In this document: one piece after another, positions 1 to 7,625 of the stretch | Layout: each line of letters opens with the position of its first letter | Position numbering within the stretch: the first letter of the stretch is position 1 | Assembly: GCA_021325275.1 (NCBI GenBank) | Contig: JAJPHL010000055.1 | Coordinates: 186,001-250,000 of the forward strand | Direction: 5' to 3' | DNA length: 64,000 bases | Origin: Terriglobia bacterium | GTDB lineage: Bacteria > Acidobacteriota > Terriglobia > JAJPHL01 | Translations under genes and position numbers: made by a program | The notes under the pieces: model-generated | What the model was told of the DNA's origin: nothing | The model's input: the letters and a program-made list of their open reading frames with translations, nothing else | Database searches by the model: none

Positions 1-2
1 CG

Positions 3-287
3 TGGTCAAACGGACCCGTCATACCAGAACTATATCGGCACCATCGTCATCAGTTTCAGGTGAAGGAGTGGCCGCTTGGAAAACCAGCTAACCTCGATCA
101 GGATGATCGCGCTACTGTAAATGCGGTAATCAAGTATTACGGGAAGCGCTCTCCTCAGTGGTTGAGCGAGCTTACCCACATGGAGCGGCCATGGCTGCTA
201 GCAAGGCGCGGTCTAGCCCCTGGCGATATTGGAAATCGTGAAATTACCTTAAATTCAATGCTTGACTACTACGGAAACCTTCCGTAG
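3..287 (+). CDS. Panacea-domain (DUF4065/SocA-like) antitoxin, C-terminal part
   Basis: The reading frame is open from the left edge (base 3) to a TAG at 285-287, so this is the last 94 residues of a protein that begins outside the window. The visible part starts with GPVIPELYRHH and continues through LSELTHMERPW to a short tyrosine-containing tail. The pattern (PxxPELY, then LSxLTHxExPW) is typical of the C-terminal half of Panacea domains (DUF4065), known as antitoxins and as phage- or plasmid-borne regulators. The next gene starts within about 10 bases of the stop or overlaps it, so the two are probably one toxin-antitoxin operon. The family call is from motif recognition; the antitoxin role is inferred from the family and the pairing. 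Confidence 0.72.
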   Translation, partial: WSNGPVIPELYRHHRHQFQVKEWPLGKPANLDQDDRATVNAVIKYYGKRSPQWLSELTHMERPWLLARRGLAPGDIGNREITLNSMLDYYGNLP

Positions 288-297
288 AGTCTTCTGC

Positions 298-747
298 TTG
301 AGCCAAAAAAAGCCCAAGAGCGCATTCCATCCCGACAACCGTAAAATCCCGAGAATAGGTGTCGATCCGAGCGAGTCCTACGAACATAGAGCTTCCTGGA
401 GATTCTCCAGGATGGAGTTCTGTGATCCTTACGGCTGGCATCGGCTTGACCATCAAACATTGCATGATGTGCGAGATAAGCTAAAGGACTTCGAGACAAT
501 GACGTGGCGAGAGATTCTTTGGCCCGGAACTCCGGGCCGAACCAGGAACCACGCTGTCTCTATAGAAAAAATGAGCGCTACTGCTCAAGCTAGATTGAGA
601 AGCCACCACCAAGGGCTCAGCAATCTCGTATCACTACGCCTGACCGGAAGGCAGCGTGTTTGGGGGATCTTATCTGGTGGTGTGCTTCATTTGCTTTGGT
701 GGGATCCGGACCACGCAGTATGCCCATCGCTTGGACCGGACAACTAG
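298..747 (+). CDS. Probable toxin partner of the Panacea antitoxin
   Basis: About 149 residues if it starts at the TTG at 298; the frame is open back to a TTG at 262, which would overlap the upstream gene by 26 bases, and the first ATG is at 412. The conserved-looking core runs from the segment with DPYGWHRLD through TWREI, a charged helix, LVSLRLTG and RVWGI to LLWWDPDHAVCPS at the end. The short C-terminal beta-rich block ending in a WWDPxH motif resembles small proteins that often sit beside other genes as partner toxins, possibly with a RelE-like fold. No catalytic mechanism can be assigned. Its position directly behind a Panacea gene is the main reason for calling it a toxin. Confidence 0.55.
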   Translation: MSQKKPKSAFHPDNRKIPRIGVDPSESYEHRASWRFSRMEFCDPYGWHRLDHQTLHDVRDKLKDFETMTWREILWPGTPGRTRNHAVSIEKMSATAQARLRSHHQGLSNLVSLRLTGRQRVWGILSGGVLHLLWWDPDHAVCPSLGPDN

Positions 748-806
748 CCGCCCAGCAAGCCAAAGTTAGTCTATTCCCCGTCGCTGAATAATAAATACCT
801 AAAATC

Positions 807-950
807 CTACTTGCGCTTTCGGGTTTCTCTCTTGGGTGGTTTTACCGCTTCTCTGATTTGTTGAGTCTCTTCCTTTGGCAGATTCACCACACGACCCATT
901 GCTTGCTTGAGCCGCTGGAATCCTGGTGTTTCTTCAAAGGTCTTGCTCAT
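807..950 (-). CDS. Small basic protein, 47 aa, unknown function
   Basis: This frame is too short for most gene callers. It begins MSKTFEETPGFQRLKQAM and ends in a lysine/arginine-rich tail (residues 37-47). A TACACT hexamer lies 6 bases before the ATG (957-962 on the minus strand), the same arrangement as at many other genes here, which supports expression as a leaderless message. It lies between the Panacea pair and the transposase. The charged, proline-containing composition resembles small antitoxin-like or DNA-associated proteins of mobile DNA, but I do not recognise the family. Confidence 0.45.
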   Translation of the reverse strand: MSKTFEETPGFQRLKQAMGRVVNLPKEETQQIREAVKPPKRETRKRK

Positions 951-1011
951 GTGCTGAGTGTACCACGCTTCCGTTTTCCTCGCGTCGGGCGTCGGAGTAG
1001 CCAGACGCGGA

Positions 1012-1968
1012 TCATGGTCTGCTGTCTAGCGGTTCTTTGCCGGTGAGTTGCTTGTACGTGATGCGACGGCCTACGATTTGCGCCATGCCCATCTCGAACC
1101 GTTCCGCGTCTGTCGCCTTGCGATTATTGAAGCGGAACGCCTGTTCGTCAACGTACCGGAACAAGTGAAACGGCTCAACGCTGATGTAGGTTCCGCCGAT
1201 TCCACGCTTGAGTAAGCTCCAAAAATTTTCGATCCCCTGGGTGTGGACGTTGCCGCGCACATACGTTTCCAGGTGATTCACGGTCTGGTGGAAGTAATCA
1301 TCCGGCATTTCCCAGGAGTTGCCGAATTCATCCGACATGATCATTGCGCCGCGTCCGAGATTTCCGCGTACCTCTTGCCGAATCGTCTCAGCCGTGCGAT
1401 CCGCTACCACGGTCGCGCGCACGCGACCCGTCTCGCGTTCCAACATTCCTAGCACGATGGACTTTCCACCGTAACGGCCATGCGCGGATTGCACACGATT
1501 TTTGCGGCTCTTGTGCATGTTGCGCACCTTGCCCCCGATGAATGACTCGTCAATTTCTACGAAGCCGTTGAGCGTTCCGCCACTCAAATCGTCCTGCATC
1601 GCGAGACGCAACCGCGACAACATGAACCAAGCGGTTTTCTGAGTGACTTTCAGATCGCGGTGAATCTCGTAGCTCGAAACGCCGTTTTTGCAATTCAGAA
1701 TCAGCCACGCGCACGGTAGCCACTTCGACAACGGCAACGGGCTGTCCTCGAAAATCGTTCCCGTCTTGAGCGAGAACTTCGCGTGCGAGTGCTTGCCGTA
1801 GCATTTCCACTGACGCGTTTTGGCGATCCACACGACTTTCTCAGAGCCGCACGTGGGACACGTCACCTTGCCGTCCGGCCAACGAAGTTCAACCATGAAC
1901 TTGTGGCAGTTCTCGTAATTCGAGAAGTGGATGATTGCGGCTTGCAGCGAGTTGGGTGTCGTATCCAT
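1012..1968 (-). CDS. IS1595-family transposase (ISXO2-like DDE)
   Basis: A complete 318-aa transposase. The N-terminal third carries a zinc ribbon (CPTCGSEKV, then a single Cys in WKCYG followed by HSHAKFS), and the catalytic part contains EIDESFIGGK, MSDEFGNS and QGIENFWSLLKR, the acidic and Asn positions of the IS1595/ISXO2 class. The frame is open upstream to 2070, but the ATG at 1968 (MDTTPN) is preferred because a TTGACA box and a TAGTAT -10 sit directly in front of it. No convincing terminal inverted repeats were found by eye, so the element ends are undefined. The gene looks intact. Confidence 0.88.
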   Translation of the reverse strand: MDTTPNSLQAAIIHFSNYENCHKFMVELRWPDGKVTCPTCGSEKVVWIAKTRQWKCYGKHSHAKFSLKTGTIFEDSPLPLSKWLPCAWLILNCKNGVSSYEIHRDLKVTQKTAWFMLSRLRLAMQDDLSGGTLNGFVEIDESFIGGKVRNMHKSRKNRVQSAHGRYGGKSIVLGMLERETGRVRATVVADRTAETIRQEVRGNLGRGAMIMSDEFGNSWEMPDDYFHQTVNHLETYVRGNVHTQGIENFWSLLKRGIGGTYISVEPFHLFRYVDEQAFRFNNRKATDAERFEMGMAQIVGRRITYKQLTGKEPLDSRP

Positions 1969-2004
1969 ACAAAGTATACTACTACAAAGGTATATACCTG
2001 TCAA
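1966..2004 (-). promoter_or_regulatory. Promoter of the IS1595 transposase, apparently leaderless
   Basis: On the minus strand TTGACA (1999-2004) is followed after 17 bases by TAGTAT (1976-1981) and then, 7 bases later, by the ATG at 1968, so transcription would begin about at the start codon. Two short palindromes lie in the promoter, GGTATATACC (1989-1998) and AGTATACT (1973-1980), and could be operators. Confidence 0.6.
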
Positions 2005-2070
2005 GGGAAATCTTTGCTTGTAATACCCTTTGAAGTGTGCTATCTTCAGGTTGTAGTTAAAGAGGTACAC

Positions 2071-2277
2071 ATGCCGTTAGAAAAAATCACCGTTTGGGGC
2101 TATCGTTGCCAGCGATGCGACCACACCTGGGTCCCCAGGGACACAAGCGACACGGCGCTAGAGCCTGCCGTCTGCCCAAAGTGCAAGAGTCCCTACTGGA
2201 ACCGCCCCAGGAAAACAGCCAAAACGGGACGCAAGGGTAGCAGGGTCGTGACTGGCCCGAAACGAACGGGCCATTGA
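2071..2277 (+). CDS. Small zinc-ribbon protein, 68 aa
   Basis: It starts at ATG 2071, preceded by an AGAGG Shine-Dalgarno-like stretch at a normal distance. Two CxxC pairs (residues in GYRCQRCDH and AVCPKCKSPYW) form a zinc ribbon of about 35 residues, followed by a basic tail rich in Arg, Lys and Gly. Such stand-alone zinc ribbons are common in phages and mobile elements and may bind nucleic acid. It is divergent from the transposase, with about 100 bases between the two starts. The zinc site is visible; the role is unknown. Confidence 0.68.
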   Translation: MPLEKITVWGYRCQRCDHTWVPRDTSDTALEPAVCPKCKSPYWNRPRKTAKTGRKGSRVVTGPKRTGH

Positions 2278-2340
2278 CTGGTGGTCCGCGAATGTAGTAT
2301 AAACACACGTAGAGCCTTCTCTCCCAAAGAGTCTTGGTTC

Positions 2341-2414
2341 TGGTGGACGCGGCGGGGAATCGAACCCGCCCGGTGCAGGATGGGAAGCCCTAGCCGGAAC
2401 CCGCGTTCGCGCCC
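2341..2414 (-). tRNA. tRNA-like sequence or tRNA/tmRNA 3'-end relic, possible attachment site
   Basis: On the minus strand the 3' end reads GGGTTCGATTCC then GCGTCCACCA, with an encoded CCA, like the T arm and acceptor of a tRNA or tmRNA. A 7-bp acceptor can be drawn between GGGCGCG (2408-2414) and CGCGTCC, and a 5-bp anticodon-like stem closes the loop CTTCCCA, which would be anticodon TCC (Gly). However, the D-arm region is only 15 bases and lacks the usual GG, the T loop has 8 bases rather than 7, and position 37 would be C. It is therefore either a degenerate tRNA or the 3' part of a tRNA/tmRNA copied by an integrated element. Confidence 0.35.
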
Positions 2415-2441
2415 GTGTTAAAAAGCAGAAACTTCACCTTG

Positions 2442-2462
2442 GGCCACGCTACCAACGTGGCC
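2442..2462 (-). terminator. Hairpin terminator after the winged-helix gene
   Basis: A perfect 7-bp stem, GGCCACG and CGTGGCC around a 7-base loop, begins about 10 bases after the stop of the upstream minus-strand gene. A T5 run follows further downstream (about 2419-2423), so it is a plausible though not classical intrinsic terminator. Confidence 0.55.
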
Positions 2463-2471
2463 TTTGGTGTT

Positions 2472-2900
2472 TTAGTTCATACCCAATCCTTTCCGCACAT
2501 GCGGAGCAGCGTCAGCGATTAGGGTGTAGTAGTACAAACGTTGCTCGTTTCCGTCGCGACGAGTTTCCTTTTGCCAGACCATCTCGGCATCGAATTTGGC
2601 CTTAACCAGCCTTTTGGATATTCCGGCAAAGATACCGGCTAGCCCTTTGTTGGACTCCAGACCGAGGGCGTCTCTCAGTTCTTTGTCAGTGCGGCCACCT
2701 TCGACGAGTAGGCGAAGAAGTTTCTTTTGCGACGACCTAAATGTCTTGACCACACTCGCGAGGGCTGAAAGTGGTGATGCCATCTCATAGGTGAGGACGT
2801 CATCCCTCCGGCGTTCTTTGCCACGCTCCGCGAGGGCATCGAGTTCGTCAGCCGTTTCGCAGACTACTTCCAAGCCCTTGTACGTAACTTTGTAGGCCAT
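2472..2900 (-). CDS. Putative winged-helix DNA-binding protein, 142 aa
   Basis: The protein begins MAYKVTYKGLEVVCET and has a charged middle part, then a helix-turn-helix-like segment around residues 55-95 (SSQKKLLRLLVEGG, TDKELRDALGL, then a helix with KGLAGIFAGISKRL). It ends with a strand pair that could be the wing. TTGACA lies at 2930-2935 on the minus strand, about 30 bases before the ATG, an arrangement like that of the transposase gene. I do not recognise a named family. It may be a regulator belonging to the mobile patch at the left of the window. Confidence 0.6.
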   Translation of the reverse strand: MAYKVTYKGLEVVCETADELDALAERGKERRRDDVLTYEMASPLSALASVVKTFRSSQKKLLRLLVEGGRTDKELRDALGLESNKGLAGIFAGISKRLVKAKFDAEMVWQKETRRDGNEQRLYYYTLIADAAPHVRKGLGMN

Positions 2901-3250
2901 AACCCTATGATCGGGCTCGGCTTAAGTCCTGTCAAGCACTTTTTCAGCGGACTACTGGAGTGCATCAGCCTACCACAATACACGGACCTAATAGCGACCA
3001 CGTATACAAGATATAGTTGTTTTCGGAAGTGATTGATCCCTTGTCGTTTGTCGGACTTGTGCGACGCTGTTGACGGCGGTAGTAGTAGCAGTAGTGGTAT
3101 TAGCGGATAAGCTAATGTGCTTGGAGATACCATCGTGCCAAGCCGCTAGTCCATCAGGTATGTTATTGCCATTTTATTGCGCGGCGAATCAGCGTGTTGC
3201 GGCGACCGGCCGGGTTTTCGCCCCATGCGCCTTTCGTATTCTGGGAACAA
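2901..3250. other. Intergenic stretch without a recognisable gene
   Basis: No frame on either strand looks coding. It holds a short run of TAG triplets (about 3081-3097) and, next to the following gene, a TATTCT hexamer (3237-3242) 8 bases before the ATG at 3251. It lies at the border between the mobile patch and the high-GC chromosomal genes. Confidence 0.5.
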
Positions 3251-4405
3251 ATGAAAAAACACTGCCTTCTCGCTGCGTCTTTCACCCTCGCGCTGGCTTC
3301 GTTCGCGCATGCCGGCTATCGCTACAAGTACAAAGTCACGGTGGACCATACGCAGGCCGGCTCCAGCGACTCCGCAAATTTCCCGATTCTCGTTTCGCTT
3401 TCCTCCAGCGACTTCAAAACGTCCGCTAACGGCGGGTCCATTCAGAACACCGTGACACTGAACGGGCAAACCGTGCCGGCCGACTTGATTGTCACGACGG
3501 ATTCCGGCTGCGCGACCAAAGTCACGGCGTGGGAAGTGGCGTCGTATTCGGCAACGGGCGGAACGGTTGAGCTGTGGGTGAATCAAGGAACGCTTTCGCA
3601 CACCGCGGATACGGTCTTCTACATTTGCATCGACAACTCCGCTGTCACCACGTACCAAAGCACCGCGACAAGCGCGTGGGAGACTCATTTCAAACTGGTG
3701 CTCCATGCCGCCAACGGCGCCAGCCTCTCCGGAAACGACTCGACGAGCAACGGCAACAACGCCTCATCGGTGACGGGCACCGCATCGACGGGACAAATCG
3801 ACGGCGGGGCATCTCTCAGCGGCAGCCAGCAGCTTCTGATCCCCAACAGTTCGTCGCTTCAAGTCAACACGGGCGACTTCACGATCTCCTGTTGGTTCAA
3901 GCAAACAACGACGGGGAGTTACGCGGCGCTCTTCGACCGGGGCGTGACGTATCGTGACTACTCGATCTTCATCAATGGCGGCACGTTCGCCTACTACGGC
4001 GTCGGTGGCAATGCGAACGTTCTTTCAAGTCCTTCTGTGAGTACCGGCACATGGTATTACTTCGTGTGGACGCGCTCTGGAAGTAGCAACCGCATCAGCG
4101 TGAATAACGGCACGGCGACGACATTCACCGACAGCGGAAGTACCGATCACGGCGACGGTCTCAGCATCGGCAAGAACCCATCGGGCGGCGGTTCTGGATT
4201 CATTGGAATTGAAGACGAATTCCGGGTCGCAAACACGGCGCGCTCAGCCGACTGGATCACCGCCGAGTACAACATGGAAAAATCATCGCAGACAATGGTC
4301 AGCGTCGGCGCGCGTCAGTCCAACTCAATGACAGGCCACGGCGGGCAGATCATGGACGCGAGCGCACGCCGTCCCGCAGTACGTGGATTGCACGCGGCGC
4401 GCTGA
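3251..4405 (+). CDS. Secreted DUF2341 and LamG/concanavalin A-like lectin-fold protein
   Basis: 384 aa from ATG 3251; the upstream extension of the frame is rejected because MKKHCLLAASFTLALASFAHA is a clear Sec signal peptide and a TATTCT -10-like box sits 8 bases before it. Residues ~25-155 look like a DUF2341 domain and residues ~160-355 like a LamG-type concanavalin A-like jelly roll (segments such as FTISCWFKQ, WYYFVWTRSG and GIEDEFRVANTARS). Such proteins bind or process polysaccharide outside the cell. The last ~30 residues after VSVGAR look unrelated to the fold and may be a changed C-terminus. Substrate cannot be told. Confidence 0.78.
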   Translation: MKKHCLLAASFTLALASFAHAGYRYKYKVTVDHTQAGSSDSANFPILVSLSSSDFKTSANGGSIQNTVTLNGQTVPADLIVTTDSGCATKVTAWEVASYSATGGTVELWVNQGTLSHTADTVFYICIDNSAVTTYQSTATSAWETHFKLVLHAANGASLSGNDSTSNGNNASSVTGTASTGQIDGGASLSGSQQLLIPNSSSLQVNTGDFTISCWFKQTTTGSYAALFDRGVTYRDYSIFINGGTFAYYGVGGNANVLSSPSVSTGTWYYFVWTRSGSSNRISVNNGTATTFTDSGSTDHGDGLSIGKNPSGGGSGFIGIEDEFRVANTARSADWITAEYNMEKSSQTMVSVGARQSNSMTGHGGQIMDASARRPAVRGLHAAR

Positions 4406-4480
4406 CCCGGCCGCACGTGCACGACTTTCTCGGATCGCTCCGGCCGAATCGCCCCTGTGCTAGACTGGCGGCTGATCTCG

Positions 4481-5554
4481 ATGAAGCCTCCCGTACTCCT
4501 GGTCACCGGCTCCTGCGGACTCATCGGCTCGGACGTATGCGAGTTCTTCGGAGCGCGCGGCTTCCAAGTCCACGGCTGGGATAGCAACCATCGCGCAATT
4601 TTCTTTGGACCCGAAGGCGACACTTCGTGGTCCCTGCGCCGCCTGCAAACGAACGTCCCCGATTATCACCACACCTCCCTCGACATTCGCGATCGCGACC
4701 GCGTGCTGGAGCAAGTCGCCGCGATCGGCCCGAACCTGATCGTTCACGCCGCCGCGCAGCCTTCCCACGATCGCGCCGCCGCGATTCCCTTTCTCGACTT
4801 CGAAGTCAACGCCGTCGGCACGCTCAATCTTTTGGAAGCGGCGCGGCGCGCCTGCCCGGAATCGCCCTTCATTCACATGTCCACCAACAAGGTGTATGGG
4901 GATTTGCCGAATTCCATCGCCCTGAAGGAACTGGAAACGCGCTGGGACTACGACGATCCCGCGTTTGCGCACGGAATTCCGGAAACTCTTTCCATCGATC
5001 AATCGAAGCACTCGCTGTTCGGCGCGTCGAAAGTGGCGGGCGATGTGATGGTGCAGGAGTACGGCCGCTACTTCGGCATGCCCACGTGCTGCCTGCGCGG
5101 CGGATGCCTCACGGGACCGAGCCATTCCGGCGTGGAACTGCACGGCTTTTTGAGTTACTTGATCAAGTGCTGCTTCGAAGGCCGTGAATATCGCGTCAAC
5201 GGCTACAAGGGCAAGCAAGTGCGCGACAACATTCACTCCACCGACGTTGCGGCGCTGATGCTGGAGTTCTACAATCGTCCGCGCGCGGCGGAAGTTTACA
5301 ACTTGGGCGGCGGCAAAGAAAACTCCTGCTCCATTCTCGAAGCTTTCGCGATGGCCGAGGCGGCCACCGGTCACAAAATGAAATGGCACTACGTGGATGA
5401 GAACCGCGTAGGCGATCACATCTGCTACTACAGCGATCTGCGCAAGATTCGCGCGCATTTCCCGTCGTGGACGCTGACGAAATCGCTGCCGGTGATCTTC
5501 GAGGAGATCGCCCGCGCCTGGGCGGAGCGCACTCAGGAATCGGCCGCGTCATGA
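4481..5554 (+). CDS. NAD-dependent epimerase/dehydratase, CDP-paratose 2-epimerase-like
   Basis: 357 aa, an extended short-chain dehydrogenase. The NAD-binding motif is TGSCGLIG near the N-terminus. HMSTNKVYG replaces the usual Ser-Tyr region and [11 protein letters not shown] gives the later Lys context. The sequence [15 protein letters not shown] after the first Rossmann unit is the hallmark of CDP-paratose 2-epimerase (tyvelose epimerase)-type enzymes, and [11 protein letters not shown] is the conserved substrate loop. It overlaps the next epimerase by ATGA (5551-5554), so these genes are translationally coupled. Likely cytoplasmic nucleotide-sugar metabolism; the actual sugar is not known. 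Confidence 0.82.
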   Translation: MKPPVLLVTGSCGLIGSDVCEFFGARGFQVHGWDSNHRAIFFGPEGDTSWSLRRLQTNVPDYHHTSLDIRDRDRVLEQVAAIGPNLIVHAAAQPSHDRAAAIPFLDFEVNAVGTLNLLEAARRACPESPFIHMSTNKVYGDLPNSIALKELETRWDYDDPAFAHGIPETLSIDQSKHSLFGASKVAGDVMVQEYGRYFGMPTCCLRGGCLTGPSHSGVELHGFLSYLIKCCFEGREYRVNGYKGKQVRDNIHSTDVAALMLEFYNRPRAAEVYNLGGGKENSCSILEAFAMAEAATGHKMKWHYVDENRVGDHICYYSDLRKIRAHFPSWTLTKSLPVIFEEIARAWAERTQESAAS

Positions 5555-6621
5555 GAATCCTCATCACCGGCATTTGCGGTTTCACCGGAAGCTGCCTGGC
5601 TGCGTCGCTCCGCGAGAATCGCGCGGGGCTGGAGGTTTTCGGCATCGACAATTTTGTGCGCCGCGGATCGGAGCAGAATCGGTCGAAACTGTCGGCGCTC
5701 GGCGTCAACGTTGTCCACGGGGATATCCGGCACGCGAAGGATATGGACGCGTTGCCGGCCGCCGATTGGGTGATCGACGCGGCGGCGTATCCCAGTGTGC
5801 TGGCGGGCGTGGACGGAAAATCCTCGAGCCGCGAGTTGATGGAAAACAATCTCTGGGGCGCGATCGAAGTGCTCGAGTATTGCAAGCGCCATCGCGCAGG
5901 ATTGCTTTTGTTGAGCAGCAGCCGCGTTTACTCGATCGCCGCGCTGGCCGCGCTGCCGCTGAAATCCGCGAACGATGCGTTCACCCTCGATGGTTCGAGC
6001 AATTTAGCCGGCGGTGTTTCGCCCGCCGGCATCGGCGTGGATTTTTCCACCGAGCCCCCGCTTTCTCTTTACGGCGCGAGCAAGCGCGCGTCGGAGATCG
6101 CGGCGCTCGAGTACGGTGCGGCGTTCGGCTTCCCCGTGTGGATCGATCGATGCGGCGTCCTGGCCGGCGCGGGACAATTCGGCACCGCCGAGCAAGGTAT
6201 TTTTTCTTATTGGATCAACGCGCACTTGCGGCGCCGTCCGTTGCGCTACATTGGATTCGAAGGCAGTGGATTTCAGTCGCGCGACGCGCTGCATCCCAAC
6301 GATCTTTCGGCGCTGCTCCTCCACCAAATCGATTGCGCGCGAACGGCCGGCGCGCGCACCTATACGGTGGGAGGCGGCCCGGCGAATGGCATGTCGCTGA
6401 AGCAACTCACCGCCTGGTGCGACGCGCGCTTCGGACCACACGAAGTTGCGCGCGACCCGCGCCCGCGGCCGTACGACGTCCCTTGGGTGGCGATGGATTC
6501 GCGCGCCGCCGAAGCGGACTTCGGCTGGCGCCGCGAAAAACCGTTGGCCTCGATCCTCGAAGAAATCGCCCGGCACGCCGAGCAAAACCCGCGCTGGCTC
6601 GAAATCAGCGGAGTCGCATGA
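5551..6621 (+). CDS. Second NAD-dependent sugar epimerase
   Basis: 356 aa from ATG 5551 ([14 protein letters not shown]), inside the ATGA overlap with the previous gene. It has the TGxxGFTGS dinucleotide motif and [11 protein letters not shown], the Tyr-xxx-Lys region of extended short-chain dehydrogenases. A segment with [10 protein letters not shown] corresponds to the substrate-contact loop of its neighbour. It appears to be a diverged paralogue of the upstream enzyme, since both have long insertions between the second and third strands and similar C-terminal ends ([11 protein letters not shown] versus [11 protein letters not shown]). It is followed by the glycosyltransferase with another ATGA overlap. 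Confidence 0.8.
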   Translation: MRILITGICGFTGSCLAASLRENRAGLEVFGIDNFVRRGSEQNRSKLSALGVNVVHGDIRHAKDMDALPAADWVIDAAAYPSVLAGVDGKSSSRELMENNLWGAIEVLEYCKRHRAGLLLLSSSRVYSIAALAALPLKSANDAFTLDGSSNLAGGVSPAGIGVDFSTEPPLSLYGASKRASEIAALEYGAAFGFPVWIDRCGVLAGAGQFGTAEQGIFSYWINAHLRRRPLRYIGFEGSGFQSRDALHPNDLSALLLHQIDCARTAGARTYTVGGGPANGMSLKQLTAWCDARFGPHEVARDPRPRPYDVPWVAMDSRAAEADFGWRREKPLASILEEIARHAEQNPRWLEISGVA

Positions 6622-7376
6622 TGGACAACGCGCTCTCTCCGCTCACCAAGCTTAGCGTGGTGATTCCGGCACGCGACGAAGAAGGCTGCATCGTCTCGAC
6701 CATCGAGCATCTACATTTAGAACTGCGCCTACACGAAATCCCGCATGAAATCGTGGTGGTCGACGATGGCAGCACGGATCGCACGTGGCAATTGCTGCAA
6801 GACGCCACCCGCCGCATGCCTGAGATCAAGCCGGTGCAAAATTCCGGACCGCATGGATTCGGCCTCGCCGTCGTTTTGGGACTCGACCACGCCTCCGGCG
6901 ACGCGATCGTGGTGATGATGGCGGACGCGTCCGACGACGCGCGCGATGTGGTCCGCTACTGGGAAGTTTTGAACGAAGGATGGCACGCCGTTTTCGGGTC
7001 GCGCTTCGTGAAGGGCGGCGGGGTGGTCGATTATCCGTGGTTCAAGCTGTGGATCAATCGGTGCGCGAATCTTTTTCTGCGATTTCTCTTCAATGTGAAG
7101 TTGAACGACTTCACCAACGCCTTCAAAGCGTACCGGCGCGTAACGCTCGACGGTTGCCGGCCGTTTCTATCGCCGCATTTCAATTTGACGGTGGAATTGC
7201 CGCTGAAGACGATCGTGCGCGGCTACTCGTGGACGGTGGTTCCCATCACGTGGCGGAATCGGCGCACCGGAGAATCGAAGCTGATGCTGAAGGAAATGGG
7301 CAGCCGGTATCTTTTCATCACGCTGTACTGCTGGCTGGAGAAATACTTCAGCCGCGGCGACTACCGGCTCCGTTAA
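6618..7376 (+). CDS. Family 2 glycosyltransferase (dolichol-phosphate mannosyltransferase-like)
   Basis: 252 aa. The GT-A fold is visible as LSVVIPARDEEGC, IVVVDDGSTDRTW and a MMADASDD segment in place of the usual DxD region. FKAYRR and the later segment WTVVPITWRNRRTGESK match the DPM1/GtrB-like branch of GT2. There are no obvious transmembrane helices. Start 6618 forms an ATGA overlap with the upstream epimerase. As the third gene of the operon it probably transfers the sugar made by the two epimerases to a lipid carrier or glycan; that link is inferred from position. Confidence 0.83.
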   Translation: MMDNALSPLTKLSVVIPARDEEGCIVSTIEHLHLELRLHEIPHEIVVVDDGSTDRTWQLLQDATRRMPEIKPVQNSGPHGFGLAVVLGLDHASGDAIVVMMADASDDARDVVRYWEVLNEGWHAVFGSRFVKGGGVVDYPWFKLWINRCANLFLRFLFNVKLNDFTNAFKAYRRVTLDGCRPFLSPHFNLTVELPLKTIVRGYSWTVVPITWRNRRTGESKLMLKEMGSRYLFITLYCWLEKYFSRGDYRLR

Positions 7377-7391
7377 GCGCCGGGGCCCAAT

Positions 7392-7625
7392 CTACGACGT
7401 TTTTTGGGCGCGCACGCTGGCCATGATTCGATCCGAAAGCGACTCCGGCAACTCGAACGTTTTGCAACCGGCAACGATTCGCAGCGTGTGACGCGCCGAA
7501 TCCAGAACGACCTCGCAGTGATGGCATCCCCCCAAGTGGGCTTGCAAGTCCTTGCGGACATCCGCCGCTAGCGAGTCGTCCAGGTAGCTTTCAAGTTCTC
7601 GCAAAACTTGACCGCAATTAAGCAT
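7392..7625 (-). CDS. Anti-sigma factor with zinc-finger (zf-HC2) domain
   Basis: 77 aa. H30, C34 and C37 form the HxxxCxxC zinc motif (AHLGGCHHC) of ZAS-type anti-sigma factors. There is no membrane segment, so it would be a soluble anti-sigma domain, possibly redox-responsive. It overlaps the end of the upstream sigma gene by 8 bases and faces the glycosyltransferase operon convergently with only 15 bases between. Family membership is clear; the signal is unknown. Confidence 0.82.
   Translation of the reverse strand: MLNCGQVLRELESYLDDSLAADVRKDLQAHLGGCHHCEVVLDSARHTLRIVAGCKTFELPESLSDRIMASVRAQKTS

Noticed and set aside
858-1046. 62-aa plus-strand frame
   Set aside because: It overlaps the minus-strand 47-aa gene and the end of the transposase, and has no start signal or conserved composition.
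3070-3429. 119-aa frame beginning in a TAG-rich run
   Set aside because: Its start is inside a repetitive run, and it overlaps the signal peptide of the lectin-fold gene.
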